Assembly: GCF_900105685.1 (NCBI RefSeq)
Contig: NZ_LT629781.1
Location: forward strand, 2,046,001-2,110,000
Direction: 5' to 3'
Source: Verrucomicrobium sp. GAS474
GTDB taxonomy: Bacteria > Verrucomicrobiota > Verrucomicrobiia > Methylacidiphilales > GAS474
DNA: 64,000 nucleotides
The first letter of the stretch is position 1. Each line of letters opens with the position of its first letter. The notes beneath the pieces were generated by a model, which was not told the DNA's origin, searched no databases, and saw only the letters and a program-made list of their open reading frames with translations. Of this stretch, positions 43,042-51,605 are shown piece after piece. The position numbers and the translations under genes were made by a program.

Positions 43042-44814
43042 CTATTCGTCGGCCAGCGCCGCGTCGGCGGAGGTGACGCGGAGGACTTCCTCGATGGTCG
43101 TCTTCCCGGCGGCGACCTGCCTCCAGCCGTATTGGCGGAGGCTGATCATCCCCTCCTCGGTCGCCTTCGCGCGGAGGACGTTGGCCGATTTCCGCTGGGT
43201 GATGAGGTCCTGGATGGCGGGGGAGATCTCGCAGATCTCGAGGAGGGCCATCCGGCCCTGGTAGCCGGTGCGGCGGCAGGCCTCGCAGCCGACCGACTTG
43301 AAGATGGTCCCGCCCGCGTGGGCGGGATAGCCGATCTCGGCGAGCTTCGCGACCGATTCCTCCGCCGGTTTCTTGCACCGGGGGCAGAGGACGCGGACGA
43401 GGCGCTGGGCGAGGAAGGCGCGGACCGAGGAGGAGACGAGGTAGGGATCGATCCCCATGTCGACGAGGCGGACGATGCCGCCGATCGAGTCGTTCGTGTG
43501 GAGGGTGCTGAAGACGAGGTGGCCGGTGAGGGAGGCGCGGATGGCGATCTCGGCGGTCTCGACGTCGCGCATTTCGCCGATCATCACGACGTTCGGATCG
43601 CCGCGGAGGATGCTGCGGAGGCCGGTGGCGAAGGTGAGGCCGATCTCGGGCTTCACGGCGATCTGGATGACGCCGGGGAGCTTGTACTCGACGGGGTCCT
43701 CGATGGTGACGATGCGGCGGGCCTGGGTGTTGATCGTCGAGAGGCAGGTGTAGAGCGTCGTCGACTTGCCGGAGCCGGTGGGGCCGGTGACGAGGACGAT
43801 GCCGTTGGGCTGCTTCAGCAGGCGCTCGACGATGGCGAGGGTCTCGGGCTCGAGCTGGAGGCGCTCGAAGTTGAACTGCTCCTGGCCGAGGAGGCGGAGG
43901 CTGACCGATTCCCCGAGGACCGAGGGGATCGTGGCGACGCGGACGTCGATCGGGCGGCCTTCGAGCTCGAGGTTGATGCGCCCGTCCTGGGGGAGCCGCC
44001 GCTCGGCGATGTCGAGGTGGGCCATGATCTTCAGCCGGGAGATGACCGAGTCCTGGAGGAGCCGGATCTGGGTCGGGACGGGGGTGGCGTGGAGGACGCC
44101 GTCGACGCGGTAGCGGATGCGGAGGTCGTCCTCCAGGGGCTCGATGTGGATGTCGGTCGCCCGCTCGCGGAGGGCCTCGCGGATGATCTGGTTGACGAAG
44201 CGGACGACGGAGGCCTCGGAGTCCTCGGCGTCGAGGACGGTCGTCTCCTGCTTGAGGTTCGAGAGGGCCTCGTCGATGTCGCGCCCCTCGAGGATCATGT
44301 CGAAGATCTCGGCCCCGACGCCGTAGCTCTGGCGGAGGCCTTCCTCGATCTTCGTCCGCGAGGCGAGGACCCACTGGACCGGTTCCCCGAGGGCCTGGGC
44401 GAGGCTCTGCCGGGCGATCCGGTTATAGGGATCGTGGGTCAGGAGCTTCAGCGGGCCGTCGTCCTCCTGGACGGGGAAGAGGCGGTGCTGGACGGCGAGG
44501 CGGACGGGGATCTTTTCCCGGAGCGGGGCGGGGATCGGCGGGAGGATGTCGCCCCACCAGGGGATATAGAGATGGGTGGCGAGGGACTGGAGGAAGGCGG
44601 CCTCGTCGACGATCTTCGCGTCGAGGAGGGCGTCGATGACCGAGTGCTGGCGGGTGGCGGCGTCGAGGCAGACCTCGGCGATCTTTTCCCGGCTTCCCGC
44701 TCCGCCGAGGGCGGCGGCGATCTCGACGATCTCGGCGAGGCTGGCCGTCATCCGCCGTCTGGGGGCCGGAGCCGGGGCGGACGCGGCGGGGATTTCAAGG
44801 GGGGTGGCGGACAT
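43042..44814 (-). CDS. gspE: Type II secretion system ATPase GspE
   Basis: A 590-residue hexameric ATPase that powers pseudopilus assembly. N-terminal GspE-type domain to about residue 170; Walker A GPTGSGKST (344-352), Asp box IEDPVEY (371-377), Walker B MIGEMRD (411-417) and His box STLHTND (436-442). A zinc-binding tetracysteine set, C-x-x-C near 477-480 and another in CEACRRTGY, is present as in GspE. It begins the leftward gspE-gspF unit and is divergent from the pseudopilin operon across 117 AT-richer bases that probably hold both promoters. Confidence 0.95.
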   Translation of the reverse strand: MSATPLEIPAASAPAPAPRRRMTASLAEIVEIAAALGGAGSREKIAEVCLDAATRQHSVIDALLDAKIVDEAAFLQSLATHLYIPWWGDILPPIPAPLREKIPVRLAVQHRLFPVQEDDGPLKLLTHDPYNRIARQSLAQALGEPVQWVLASRTKIEEGLRQSYGVGAEIFDMILEGRDIDEALSNLKQETTVLDAEDSEASVVRFVNQIIREALRERATDIHIEPLEDDLRIRYRVDGVLHATPVPTQIRLLQDSVISRLKIMAHLDIAERRLPQDGRINLELEGRPIDVRVATIPSVLGESVSLRLLGQEQFNFERLQLEPETLAIVERLLKQPNGIVLVTGPTGSGKSTTLYTCLSTINTQARRIVTIEDPVEYKLPGVIQIAVKPEIGLTFATGLRSILRGDPNVVMIGEMRDVETAEIAIRASLTGHLVFSTLHTNDSIGGIVRLVDMGIDPYLVSSSVRAFLAQRLVRVLCPRCKKPAEESVAKLAEIGYPAHAGGTIFKSVGCEACRRTGYQGRMALLEICEISPAIQDLITQRKSANVLRAKATEEGMISLRQYGWRQVAAGKTTIEEVLRVTSADAALADE

Positions 44815-44931
44815 GGACGGGGAGGTCTCTCTCTAGATAGCCCCTGTTTCCCTCCGAATTCAAATTGAAATGTCATTGCGATAATTTCTTTGTAACTCAC
44901 ACTCTTTTGGCGAGTCTTTCAATTGATCGGT

Positions 44932-45939
44932 ATGTTCCTGTTTGGTGAAAAGTTTCGTTTCGGTGTTTATCTCGTCGCCCTGGCTTGCGCCGGGGTGGGG
45001 ATGGGGCGTGCCGAGGGGGTTTCCCCCGCCTTCACCTTCGAGCCGGGCAAGACGGCGTTCTTCCCCGAATGGCTCCAGCCGGTGGGGACGGCGAGCGAGC
45101 TCGACACCACCGTCAGCCGGACCAGCTTCGACGTCTCCCCTCCCTCCGGGACGGGAAACCTCATCCTGACCGTCGTCTTCGACTCGGGCGAGGGCCGCTT
45201 CCTCCGGGTCTATACCCAGAGCCTCGACGGGAGTCGGGCCGAGACCCTGGCGGAGAACCTCGACGAGAGGACCGGCTTCGCGGGTTCCCGCACCCTCCTG
45301 ATCCCGTTCTCGGGGATGACCCGGATCGTCTTCCAGTCGAACGCCGGGGACGGCGTCGCCTCGATCCGGCGGCTGGTGTGGGAGTGGGCCGATGTCCGCT
45401 CCCTCCCCGTGGTCGCCCTCCCGGGCCAGATCGGCGATGCGGCGGCGGGCGCGTTGCGGGGGAGCGTCGTCTTCCCCCTTTCGGACGTCGACGGCAGCCC
45501 CTCCCTCTCGCCCGCCGCCCTGGTGACCTCCGGGATGACCCGGACCGCCCTCCTCGACCGCCCGACCCGGTTCGGCACCGACGATCCGGCGACGTTCGAC
45601 GCGGTGATCGACCGCCTTCCCTCGGCGGCGCGGCTCTCGGGGAAGGTCCTCGGCCTCCCGCCCGAGCAGGAACTCGAATGCCGGATCAACGGCGTCCGCG
45701 TCGGGACCTTCTCCGCGCCGGCCCCGGCGCTCGACGATCCGGGCTACCTGCCCGGGACCGGGACCCTGGCCGCCTGGCGCGCCGGGGCCGTCTATCTTCC
45801 GGCCCGTTTCCTCCACGCGGGGGAGAATGTGATCGAGCTCGTCCCCGCCGGGACCGACGCGGGCGGCAGCGTCCCCTTCGCCTTGAAAGACCTCTCCCTC
45901 GAATGTGCCTACGCGCCGACCGGGACCGCGGCCCCCTGA
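44932..45939 (+). CDS. Exported protein of unknown function, T2SS-linked
   Basis: A 335-residue protein using the ATG at 44932 (an in-frame TTG lies at 44923). It has a signal-peptide-like N-terminus (FGVYLVALACAGVGMGRAEG). The mature protein is beta-rich, with two segments that read as jelly-roll-like (RTSFDVSPPSGTGNLILTVV and GSVVFPLSDVDGSPSLSP); the C-terminal part (ENVIELVPAGTD) also fits a beta-sandwich. It precedes gspG by 35 bases in the same direction and is likely the first gene of the operon. Not a known T2SS subunit; it could be a substrate or accessory. Confidence 0.7.
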   Translation: MFLFGEKFRFGVYLVALACAGVGMGRAEGVSPAFTFEPGKTAFFPEWLQPVGTASELDTTVSRTSFDVSPPSGTGNLILTVVFDSGEGRFLRVYTQSLDGSRAETLAENLDERTGFAGSRTLLIPFSGMTRIVFQSNAGDGVASIRRLVWEWADVRSLPVVALPGQIGDAAAGALRGSVVFPLSDVDGSPSLSPAALVTSGMTRTALLDRPTRFGTDDPATFDAVIDRLPSAARLSGKVLGLPPEQELECRINGVRVGTFSAPAPALDDPGYLPGTGTLAAWRAGAVYLPARFLHAGENVIELVPAGTDAGGSVPFALKDLSLECAYAPTGTAAP

Positions 45940-45974
45940 CCCTTTCCGATCCTCACCCCACACCCTCCTCCATC

Positions 45975-46418
45975 ATGAAAACACCCCTCCATCGCTCCCC
46001 TGTCGCCCGCTCCAACCGGCGCGGCTACACCCTGGTTGAAATCATGCTCGTCCTCGCGATCATCGCGGTGCTGGTCGGCGCGGGCATCTACAAGTTGAGC
46101 GGCAACCTCGACGTCGCGAAGGCGACCCGGGTCGACGCCGACATCAGCACGATCACGACGCAGCTGAAGACCTACGAGATGCAGGCCCTCAACCTCCCGA
46201 CGACCGAGCAGGGCCTCGACGCCCTCGTCCACCAGCCGACCTCCGATCCGATCCCGGCCCGCTGGACCCAGCTCTTCGAGTCGGTCCCCGTCGACCCCTG
46301 GAACCGCCCCTACCAGTACAAGAACCCCGGCGTCCACAACCCGAACGGCTTCGACATCTATTCCCTCGGGCCGAAGGGGAAGGAGGGGGATGACAATCTC
46401 GGCAACTGGAAGCAGTAG
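45975..46418 (+). CDS. gspG: Major pseudopilin GspG
   Basis: A 147-residue major pseudopilin. The leader MKTPLHRSPVARSNRRG precedes YTLVEIMLVLAIIAVLVGAG, with Glu at +5. The C-terminal motifs LPTTEQGLDALV, VPVDPWNRPYQYKNPG and GFDIYSLGPKGKEGDDN are the GspG signature, including the calcium-binding loop. It differs from canonical GspG only in having Tyr rather than Phe at +1. The next gene starts 29 bases before its stop. Confidence 0.96.
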   Translation: MKTPLHRSPVARSNRRGYTLVEIMLVLAIIAVLVGAGIYKLSGNLDVAKATRVDADISTITTQLKTYEMQALNLPTTEQGLDALVHQPTSDPIPARWTQLFESVPVDPWNRPYQYKNPGVHNPNGFDIYSLGPKGKEGDDNLGNWKQ

Positions 46419-46926
46419 GAGCCGCCCAAGCTGCTGCCGCCGCCGCCGGGGCTTCACCCTGCTGGAGATCTGCATCTCCCTCGCCGTCATCGCCGTCCTC
46501 GTCGGCCTCTCGATCCCGGCCTTCTCCGGCTGGATGAGCGAGCAGAAACTCCGCGACCCCGCCCGCCACATGGAAGAACTCGCCCGCACCGCCCGGAACC
46601 GGGCGATCGACACGCAGCGGAGCTGGGCGGTCCTCATCCGCCCCGCCGAGCTCGTCCTCACCCTTCAGCCGGGCGAGGACTTCACTGACGACCAACACCA
46701 GGCCTTCCCCGACCTCTCCCTCCCCGTCGCCGACGGGGTGAAGGTCGAGACGAAGGCGTGGGCCGAGGAGACCTTCTCCGCTCCCGCCGAGGTCCGGTGG
46801 ATCTTCCGCCCGAACGGCCTCTGCGAGCCGCTCACCGTCCGCTTCACGCAGGGGGAGTCGCAGATCGCGCTCCGCTTCGATCCCTTGACCGCCGAGGTGG
46901 CGGAGGAAACCTATGCGTTCCACTAG
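46390..46926 (+). CDS. gspH: Minor pseudopilin GspH
   Basis: A 178-residue minor pseudopilin. The only suitable start is the ATG at 46390, inside gspG, giving an Arg/Cys-rich leader before G|FTLLEICISLAVIAVLVGL. The helix is followed by the beta domain typical of GspH with a C-terminal segment (EVRWIFRPNGLCEPLTVRF) that matches the family ending. Overlaps both neighbours. Confidence 0.88.
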   Translation: MTISATGSSRSRPSCCRRRRGFTLLEICISLAVIAVLVGLSIPAFSGWMSEQKLRDPARHMEELARTARNRAIDTQRSWAVLIRPAELVLTLQPGEDFTDDQHQAFPDLSLPVADGVKVETKAWAEETFSAPAEVRWIFRPNGLCEPLTVRFTQGESQIALRFDPLTAEVAEETYAFH

Positions 46927-47317
46927 GACTTCCACTGCCTCCCGCCGCGGCATCATCCTCCTCGAGGTGATGCTCGCGGTGGCGATCTTCTGCCTCGTCT
47001 GCCTCGGTCTGGCGCGGGCCGCGACCCTCGCGGCCGATTCCCTCGTGCAGGGGAACCGGGAGACGGCGATCCGCCTCGCCCTCGACGGGGAGATCGCCCA
47101 GGCGATGACCGACCCCCTCGTCGTCGGCCTCCAGCCGACGCGGACGACCGACGACGGCGTCGCCTTCGAGCGGGAGTGGGCGTCCCTCCCGCTGAGTTCC
47201 TCCGACAAGACCATCCTCTCCGACCTCTACACCCTCACCGTCCGCGCCCGCTGGACGGCGAACGGCAAGGAGCAGGTCGAGGAGGCGAGCCTCACCGTCT
47301 ACCACCCGCAGTCGTGA
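46913..47317 (+). CDS. gspI: Minor pseudopilin GspI
   Basis: A 134-residue minor pseudopilin. The leader MRSTRTSTASRRG precedes IILLEVMLAVAIFCLVCLGL, with Glu at +5 but Ile instead of Phe at +1. The short C-terminal domain (REWASLPLSSSDKTILSDLYT) fits the GspI size class. It overlaps gspH by fourteen bases and precedes gspJ by fifteen. Confidence 0.82.
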   Translation: MRSTRTSTASRRGIILLEVMLAVAIFCLVCLGLARAATLAADSLVQGNRETAIRLALDGEIAQAMTDPLVVGLQPTRTTDDGVAFEREWASLPLSSSDKTILSDLYTLTVRARWTANGKEQVEEASLTVYHPQS

Positions 47318-47332
47318 GCGGAATGTAATGCA

Positions 47333-48139
47333 ATGAAACGGACGGCATCCCATCTCCGGCGCGGGTTCACGCTTCTCGAAGTGATGCTCGCCCTTGCCGT
47401 CTTCGCGGTCGTGGCGGGCGGCCTCTTCGGGACGATCCGCGGGATGATGAAGGCGACGGCGACCCTCCGCGAGGCCCAGCGGGACGCCAACGGGATCTAC
47501 GGCGTCTTCGAGCTCTGCCGCCGGACCTTCGCCGCTCTCCCGTCGGCGGCGACGATCCTCTCCACCGCCACCGACGGGGCGACGCCGCTCCCCTACGAGC
47601 TGGTCCTGGAGAACGCCTCCTCGGCCTTCATCTTCGGCGACCGCGCCTTCTTTTATGGGGAGATCGCGATGACGGCGCACACCGAGGGGGACGGGACCCT
47701 GACCCTCGGCGTCGAATACCGGCGGATCGACACCACCACCGGCCTCGCCATGCCGAACCCGCTCTGGCTTCCCCTCCTCACGAATCTCAAGGAAATGCAG
47801 TGGCACTATTACGACGCCACGGCGGAGAGCTGGGAGGACACGTGGACCGAGACGACCCGCCCCGCCCTCGTCCAGCTGACCCTGATGCACGGCGACGACC
47901 CGCGCGAGTGGACCCAGACCTTCTGGCTCCCGACCCTCGCCGCCCAGCCGAGCTTCTCCGCTTCCGCGGGCGGCGGCGGGGGGGGCGGCAATGCGAACCG
48001 TTCCGGCGCGGGCGGCTCCAATGCCGGAGGGCAGGGGAACCGCAACGGCGGCAATGGGAACGCCAATGGCAATGGGAACGGTGGAACCGGCGGACGCCAG
48101 AACGGCGGCGGCGGCGGCAACCGGGGAGGGGGACGATGA
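47333..48139 (+). CDS. gspJ: Minor pseudopilin GspJ with Gly/Asn-rich tail
   Basis: A 268-residue minor pseudopilin. The leader MKRTASHLRRG precedes FTLLEVMLALAVFAVVAGGL, with Glu at +5. The core to about residue 205 (including RRTFAALPSAATILS and PLLTNLKEMQWHYYD) fits GspJ. The last 60 residues are a nearly pure Gly/Asn tract with short Arg and Ser insertions, not present in typical GspJ. The stop overlaps the gspK start (ATGA). Confidence 0.85.
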   Translation: MKRTASHLRRGFTLLEVMLALAVFAVVAGGLFGTIRGMMKATATLREAQRDANGIYGVFELCRRTFAALPSAATILSTATDGATPLPYELVLENASSAFIFGDRAFFYGEIAMTAHTEGDGTLTLGVEYRRIDTTTGLAMPNPLWLPLLTNLKEMQWHYYDATAESWEDTWTETTRPALVQLTLMHGDDPREWTQTFWLPTLAAQPSFSASAGGGGGGGNANRSGAGGSNAGGQGNRNGGNGNANGNGNGGTGGRQNGGGGGNRGGGR

Positions 48140-49122
48140 AACGGCCCGCTTCTCAATTCCGCTCTTCCGCGCGGCGCGGCTTCGCCCTGCTGACGGTGAT
48201 GTGGTGCGTCGGCATCATGATGGTGACGCTCATGGGCTTCCTAGCCTATGTCTCCCTCCAGCTGACCGAGGATACCTCCCGCTCGAAGGATGCGCGGGCG
48301 CGGACGATCGCCCTCTCCGGCCTCGCCCTCGGCCTCCATCCCCAGATGCCCCGAAACGACGACCTCCTGGCGCAGGACTTCGGCGGCGGAAGCTTCCGCG
48401 TGACGGTGGTGAGCGAGGGCTCCCGCCTCAACCTGAACCGCCTCCTCGTCCAGGGGCGGACCGACGTCCTCCTCCGGCTCTGGGTGCTGTGGGGCCTCTC
48501 CCCCGACGCGGGCCAGGCGGTCAACGACGCCCTCCAGGACTGGATCGAGACGGGCGACACGAAGCGGCTCAACGGCGCGAAGCAGGCCGACTACGCCGCC
48601 CTCGGCTTCCCCGACTTCCCTCCCGGTCGCCCCTTCCAGAGCCTCGACGAGCTGCCCCAGGTGATCGGCTTCGACAAGATCATCGCCCTGAAGCCCGATT
48701 GGCGGAATTACTTCACCCTCTGGAGCAACGGCACCCTCGACCTCAACGAGGCCCCGCCCGACCTCATCGCCGCCGTCTGCAACGTCGGCATCGACATGGC
48801 CCAGTCGTTCGTCTCCGCGCGCGATCCCGACGGCGTCGTCGGCTCGGTCAACAGCGTCCGATGGTCGAGCGTCTCCGACGCCTGCTCGGCCCTCGGGATG
48901 CCGCAGGGGCTGGTCCGGACGGTCTCCTCGCTCCTTTCGGTCTCCAGCACGATCTGGAGGATTGAGAGCGAGGGGATTCTCGGCGATCATCACCACACGA
49001 TTCAGGTGGTCGCCACCCGGGCCGTCGGCACCTCGGGCAACGCCAGCACCGGGACGACGACGAGCACCTCGACCACCGGAACCGGAACGGCTCCGACTTA
49101 TTATTTATGGCAGGAATTCTAA
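48136..49122 (+). CDS. gspK: Minor pseudopilin GspK
   Basis: A 328-residue pseudopilus tip protein. The leader MKRPASQFRSSARRG precedes FALLTVMWCVGIMMVTLMGF; Glu at +5 is absent, as in GspK generally. VSEGSRLNLNRLL and WIETGDTKRLNGAKQADYAALGFPDFPPGRPFQSLDEL (here cited as separate short parts WIETGDTKRL and FQSLDELPQV) match the GspK helical domain, and LDLNEAPPDLI follows. The C-terminus ends in a Thr/Ser/Gly-rich stretch. It overlaps gspJ and gspL. Confidence 0.88.
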   Translation: MKRPASQFRSSARRGFALLTVMWCVGIMMVTLMGFLAYVSLQLTEDTSRSKDARARTIALSGLALGLHPQMPRNDDLLAQDFGGGSFRVTVVSEGSRLNLNRLLVQGRTDVLLRLWVLWGLSPDAGQAVNDALQDWIETGDTKRLNGAKQADYAALGFPDFPPGRPFQSLDELPQVIGFDKIIALKPDWRNYFTLWSNGTLDLNEAPPDLIAAVCNVGIDMAQSFVSARDPDGVVGSVNSVRWSSVSDACSALGMPQGLVRTVSSLLSVSSTIWRIESEGILGDHHHTIQVVATRAVGTSGNASTGTTTSTSTTGTGTAPTYYLWQEF

Positions 49123-50417
49123 CCGCTCCCGCTCCCGCCTCCGCTGCGGCTCCCTCCTCCAAGGGGGAGCGGAAGCGCGGCTCCTTTACCGGCGTCCTCT
49201 GCCTGCCGGGCGAGGGGGAGGGCCAGTACCGTCTCGTCCCCGCCTCTTCCCTTTCCGGGAAGGGCGGCGAGTCGGCTGCCTGGGCCGAGGCCGACCTCGC
49301 CGACCTTCCCTCCTCGGCCCGGATCGGCCTCCCCGCCCGCCATCTCCTCGTCGTCCCCCTGTGGCTCCAGACGACGGAGCGGGAGGTCCTGCGGGAACTC
49401 GCCCAGGCGCAGCTGGAGCGGCGTGCCCTCGTGCGGGGCGACGGCACCTCGGCGTGGGAACTCCTCCCCCTCGTCGAAGAGGACGGCCGGACCCTCGTCA
49501 CCGCCTACCTCGTCGACCCGGAGCTCCCCCCGGCGCTTCTCCTTCCCCACGTCGCCGACTTCGACGCGGCGGTCCGCTTCCATGCGCTCCCCCCGGAGGC
49601 CTTCGTCTTCTGGCGGGAAGAGGGCGGCATCGCCCTCGCCTACGGGAAGGGGAGCGAGGGGGAGGCGGCGCTCGTCCAATTCTTCCCGGGCGCCGCGCAG
49701 CTCGACGCCGTCGCCGCCGAGGTCGCCCTCCTCGCCCGCTCCCTCGCGTGGGAGGGGATCGCGGCCGAACGGCCCGCCGTCCACCTCTGGGGCTCCTTCA
49801 CCCCCGCCGACGCCGCCGTCGCCGAGGCCCTCTTCGGGGCTCCTCCCGCCGTCACCGCCGACGGCTTCCGCCGTTCCCTCCGGATTCCCGCGCGGAGCCT
49901 CTCCCTCGTCCCCGCGCCGGTGCGGGACGAGCGGCGGGCCGCCCGGGAGAAGAGCCGCCGGGGCCGCTTGCTGAAGGTCGCGGCCGTCGTCTACCTCCTC
50001 GCCGTCGCCGGGCTCGGCGGATGGTTCGGCTGGATGAAGTGGGAGGAACGCCGCCTCGCCGCCCAGGTCGCGCAGGATGCCCCCACCGTCGCCGCCCTCA
50101 GCCGGACGGCCGACCTGTGGAAGGCCCTCGCCCCGGCGGTCGATCCCTCCTCCTATCCGATGGAGCCCCTTCTTTCCGTGGTGAAGGTCCTCCCCGCCGA
50201 GATGCGGCTGACGAAGTTCGAGGCCTCGCCCGTCACCGGGAAGCTCCTCCTCGTCGGCGAGGGGAAGGACGCCGCCTCGGCCTTCGCCTTCCTGCGCGAG
50301 GTGCGGAAGGACGATTTCCTGAAACGGTGGACGTGGACCATGCCGCAGCCGAAGGTGCTGCCGAACAACCACGCGCAATTCCAACTGGAGGGTACCCGTG
50401 TCGGCGTCGCCCAATAA
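49107..50417 (+). CDS. gspL: GspL-like assembly protein
   Basis: A 436-residue bitopic inner-membrane protein. The cytoplasmic part to about residue 285 reads as an actin-like GspL/PilM-type domain (WLQTTEREVLRELAQAQLER; EALFGAPPAVTAD). One membrane helix (LLKVAAVVYLLAVAGLGGWF, about 287-306) is followed by a coiled segment and a small ferredoxin-like periplasmic domain (FEASPVTGKLLLVGEG), as in GspL/PilN. Sequence conservation is weak and the call rests mainly on order and topology. The start overlaps the gspK stop by 16 bases. Confidence 0.7.
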   Translation: MAGILTAPAPASAAAPSSKGERKRGSFTGVLCLPGEGEGQYRLVPASSLSGKGGESAAWAEADLADLPSSARIGLPARHLLVVPLWLQTTEREVLRELAQAQLERRALVRGDGTSAWELLPLVEEDGRTLVTAYLVDPELPPALLLPHVADFDAAVRFHALPPEAFVFWREEGGIALAYGKGSEGEAALVQFFPGAAQLDAVAAEVALLARSLAWEGIAAERPAVHLWGSFTPADAAVAEALFGAPPAVTADGFRRSLRIPARSLSLVPAPVRDERRAAREKSRRGRLLKVAAVVYLLAVAGLGGWFGWMKWEERRLAAQVAQDAPTVAALSRTADLWKALAPAVDPSSYPMEPLLSVVKVLPAEMRLTKFEASPVTGKLLLVGEGKDAASAFAFLREVRKDDFLKRWTWTMPQPKVLPNNHAQFQLEGTRVGVAQ

Positions 50418-50952
50418 AAAAGGCCTCAGCAAGGGGGAGAAGCAGAAGCTCTTCGTCTTCCTGATCGTCCTCTTTGCGCTGGCGAACATCTTCGCCTTCA
50501 GCCTCGTGCAGGAGAAGTTCCAGGACACCGCGCGGAACCTCAAGAAGCTCCGCGCCGACCTCTCCTATTCCCGGATCTGGATCGGCGACCGCGCCCTCTG
50601 GACCCAGCGCGAGGCGTGGCTCGCCAAGACCCAGCCGAAGCTCAGCGAGGTCGGCGACGCCGGGCAGGGGAGCGCCCGCCTCCTCGAGTCGCTCCAGCAG
50701 GCGGCGAAGAAGAACAACCTCGCCATCGTCTCGCAGAGCCTCCAGGAACCCCGCGGCACCCCGTTCTACCGGGAAGTCTCGGTCCAGCTCTCCGTCACGG
50801 GATCGCTCGAGTCGCTCTGCCGCTGGCTCTCCGAGGTCGAGCAGCCCGACCTCTTCCAGGCCATCAGCCGTTTCTCCCTGAAATGCGACGGCCCCGACGG
50901 GTCGAAGATGCGGTGCGAGATGACGGTGGCCCGCTGGTATTCCCTGAAATAG
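50398..50952 (+). CDS. gspM: GspM/PilO-like assembly protein
   Basis: A 184-residue protein. It begins with a GTG overlapping gspL by 20 bases. A single membrane helix (KLFVFLIVLFALANIFAFSL, about 17-36) is followed by a coiled-coil stretch (FQDTARNLKKLRADLSYSR) and a ferredoxin-like domain (REVSVQLSVTGSLESLCRWL). This matches the topology of GspM or PilO, partners of GspL/PilN. Weak sequence identity; position supports the call. Confidence 0.7.
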   Translation: MSASPNKKGLSKGEKQKLFVFLIVLFALANIFAFSLVQEKFQDTARNLKKLRADLSYSRIWIGDRALWTQREAWLAKTQPKLSEVGDAGQGSARLLESLQQAAKKNNLAIVSQSLQEPRGTPFYREVSVQLSVTGSLESLCRWLSEVEQPDLFQAISRFSLKCDGPDGSKMRCEMTVARWYSLK

Positions 50953-50960
50953 AAAACACG

Positions 50961-51605
50961 ATGAAACCTTTTTTTCCTCTCCTCCTTCTTTTCGGGACGC
51001 TCCTGCCGATGGGTCTCCGGGCCGCCGAGGCCGTCATTCCCCAGAACGCCGCCCCCGACCGCTACCGCGCCGTCTGGGAGAAATCGCCCTTCGGCGTCGC
51101 CTCGACCGACGAGGTGCCGAAGGCGACGTGGGTCCTCGTCGGGATGACCGAGAGCGAGACCGATCCGATCCTCTACCTGATGAACCAGGACACGAAGGAC
51201 CGAATGGTCGTCACGAAGGAGCCCAACGCCCAGGGCTATGCCGTCGAGAGCGTCCACTACGACGCGAACCCCCTCCGCTCCAGCGCGAAGCTGAAGGGGC
51301 CGGGCGATGCGAAGAACCTCGTCGTCCGCTACGATCCCCTCCTCCTCGTCGTCAACAATCCCGCCCCCGCCGGAAAGGTCGAGCCCGGTGCCGCGAATGC
51401 GGCCACCGGCGACAACGCCAGCGCCAACGCGAATGCGAATGGCGAGGACGGCGGACGGCGCCGCCGCTTCCGCCGGACCCAGATTCCGAACCCCAGCGAG
51501 GCGGCGACGCCTGCCGTCGCCCCTGCTCCTGCCCCTGCCGCCGCTCCCGCGGCGGCTCCGGCCAATCCCAATCCCGCTCCCGAATCCGCCCCTCCCACCC
51601 CATGA
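50961..51605 (+). CDS. Exported GspC/PilP-like protein
   Basis: A 214-residue protein starting at the ATG at 50961 with signal peptide (MKPFFPLLLLFGTLLPMGLRA). YRAVWEKSPFGVAS and ATWVLVGMTESETDPILYLMNQ look like the HR-type beta domain of GspC or PilP, which contacts the secretin periplasmic domains. The last 80 residues are an Ala/Pro/Asn-rich tail with an Arg-rich patch (GGRRRRFRRTQ). It has no membrane anchor like GspC. The stop overlaps the gspD start, which also supports a role linked to the secretin. Confidence 0.55.
   Translation: MKPFFPLLLLFGTLLPMGLRAAEAVIPQNAAPDRYRAVWEKSPFGVASTDEVPKATWVLVGMTESETDPILYLMNQDTKDRMVVTKEPNAQGYAVESVHYDANPLRSSAKLKGPGDAKNLVVRYDPLLLVVNNPAPAGKVEPGAANAATGDNASANANANGEDGGRRRRFRRTQIPNPSEAATPAVAPAPAPAAAPAAAPANPNPAPESAPPTP

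Noticed and set aside
47940-48130. Possible CRISPR or tandem repeat at the GspJ tail
   Set aside because: It is a GGC/AAT-rich coding tract for Gly and Asn in frame with gspJ; there are no regular spacers.
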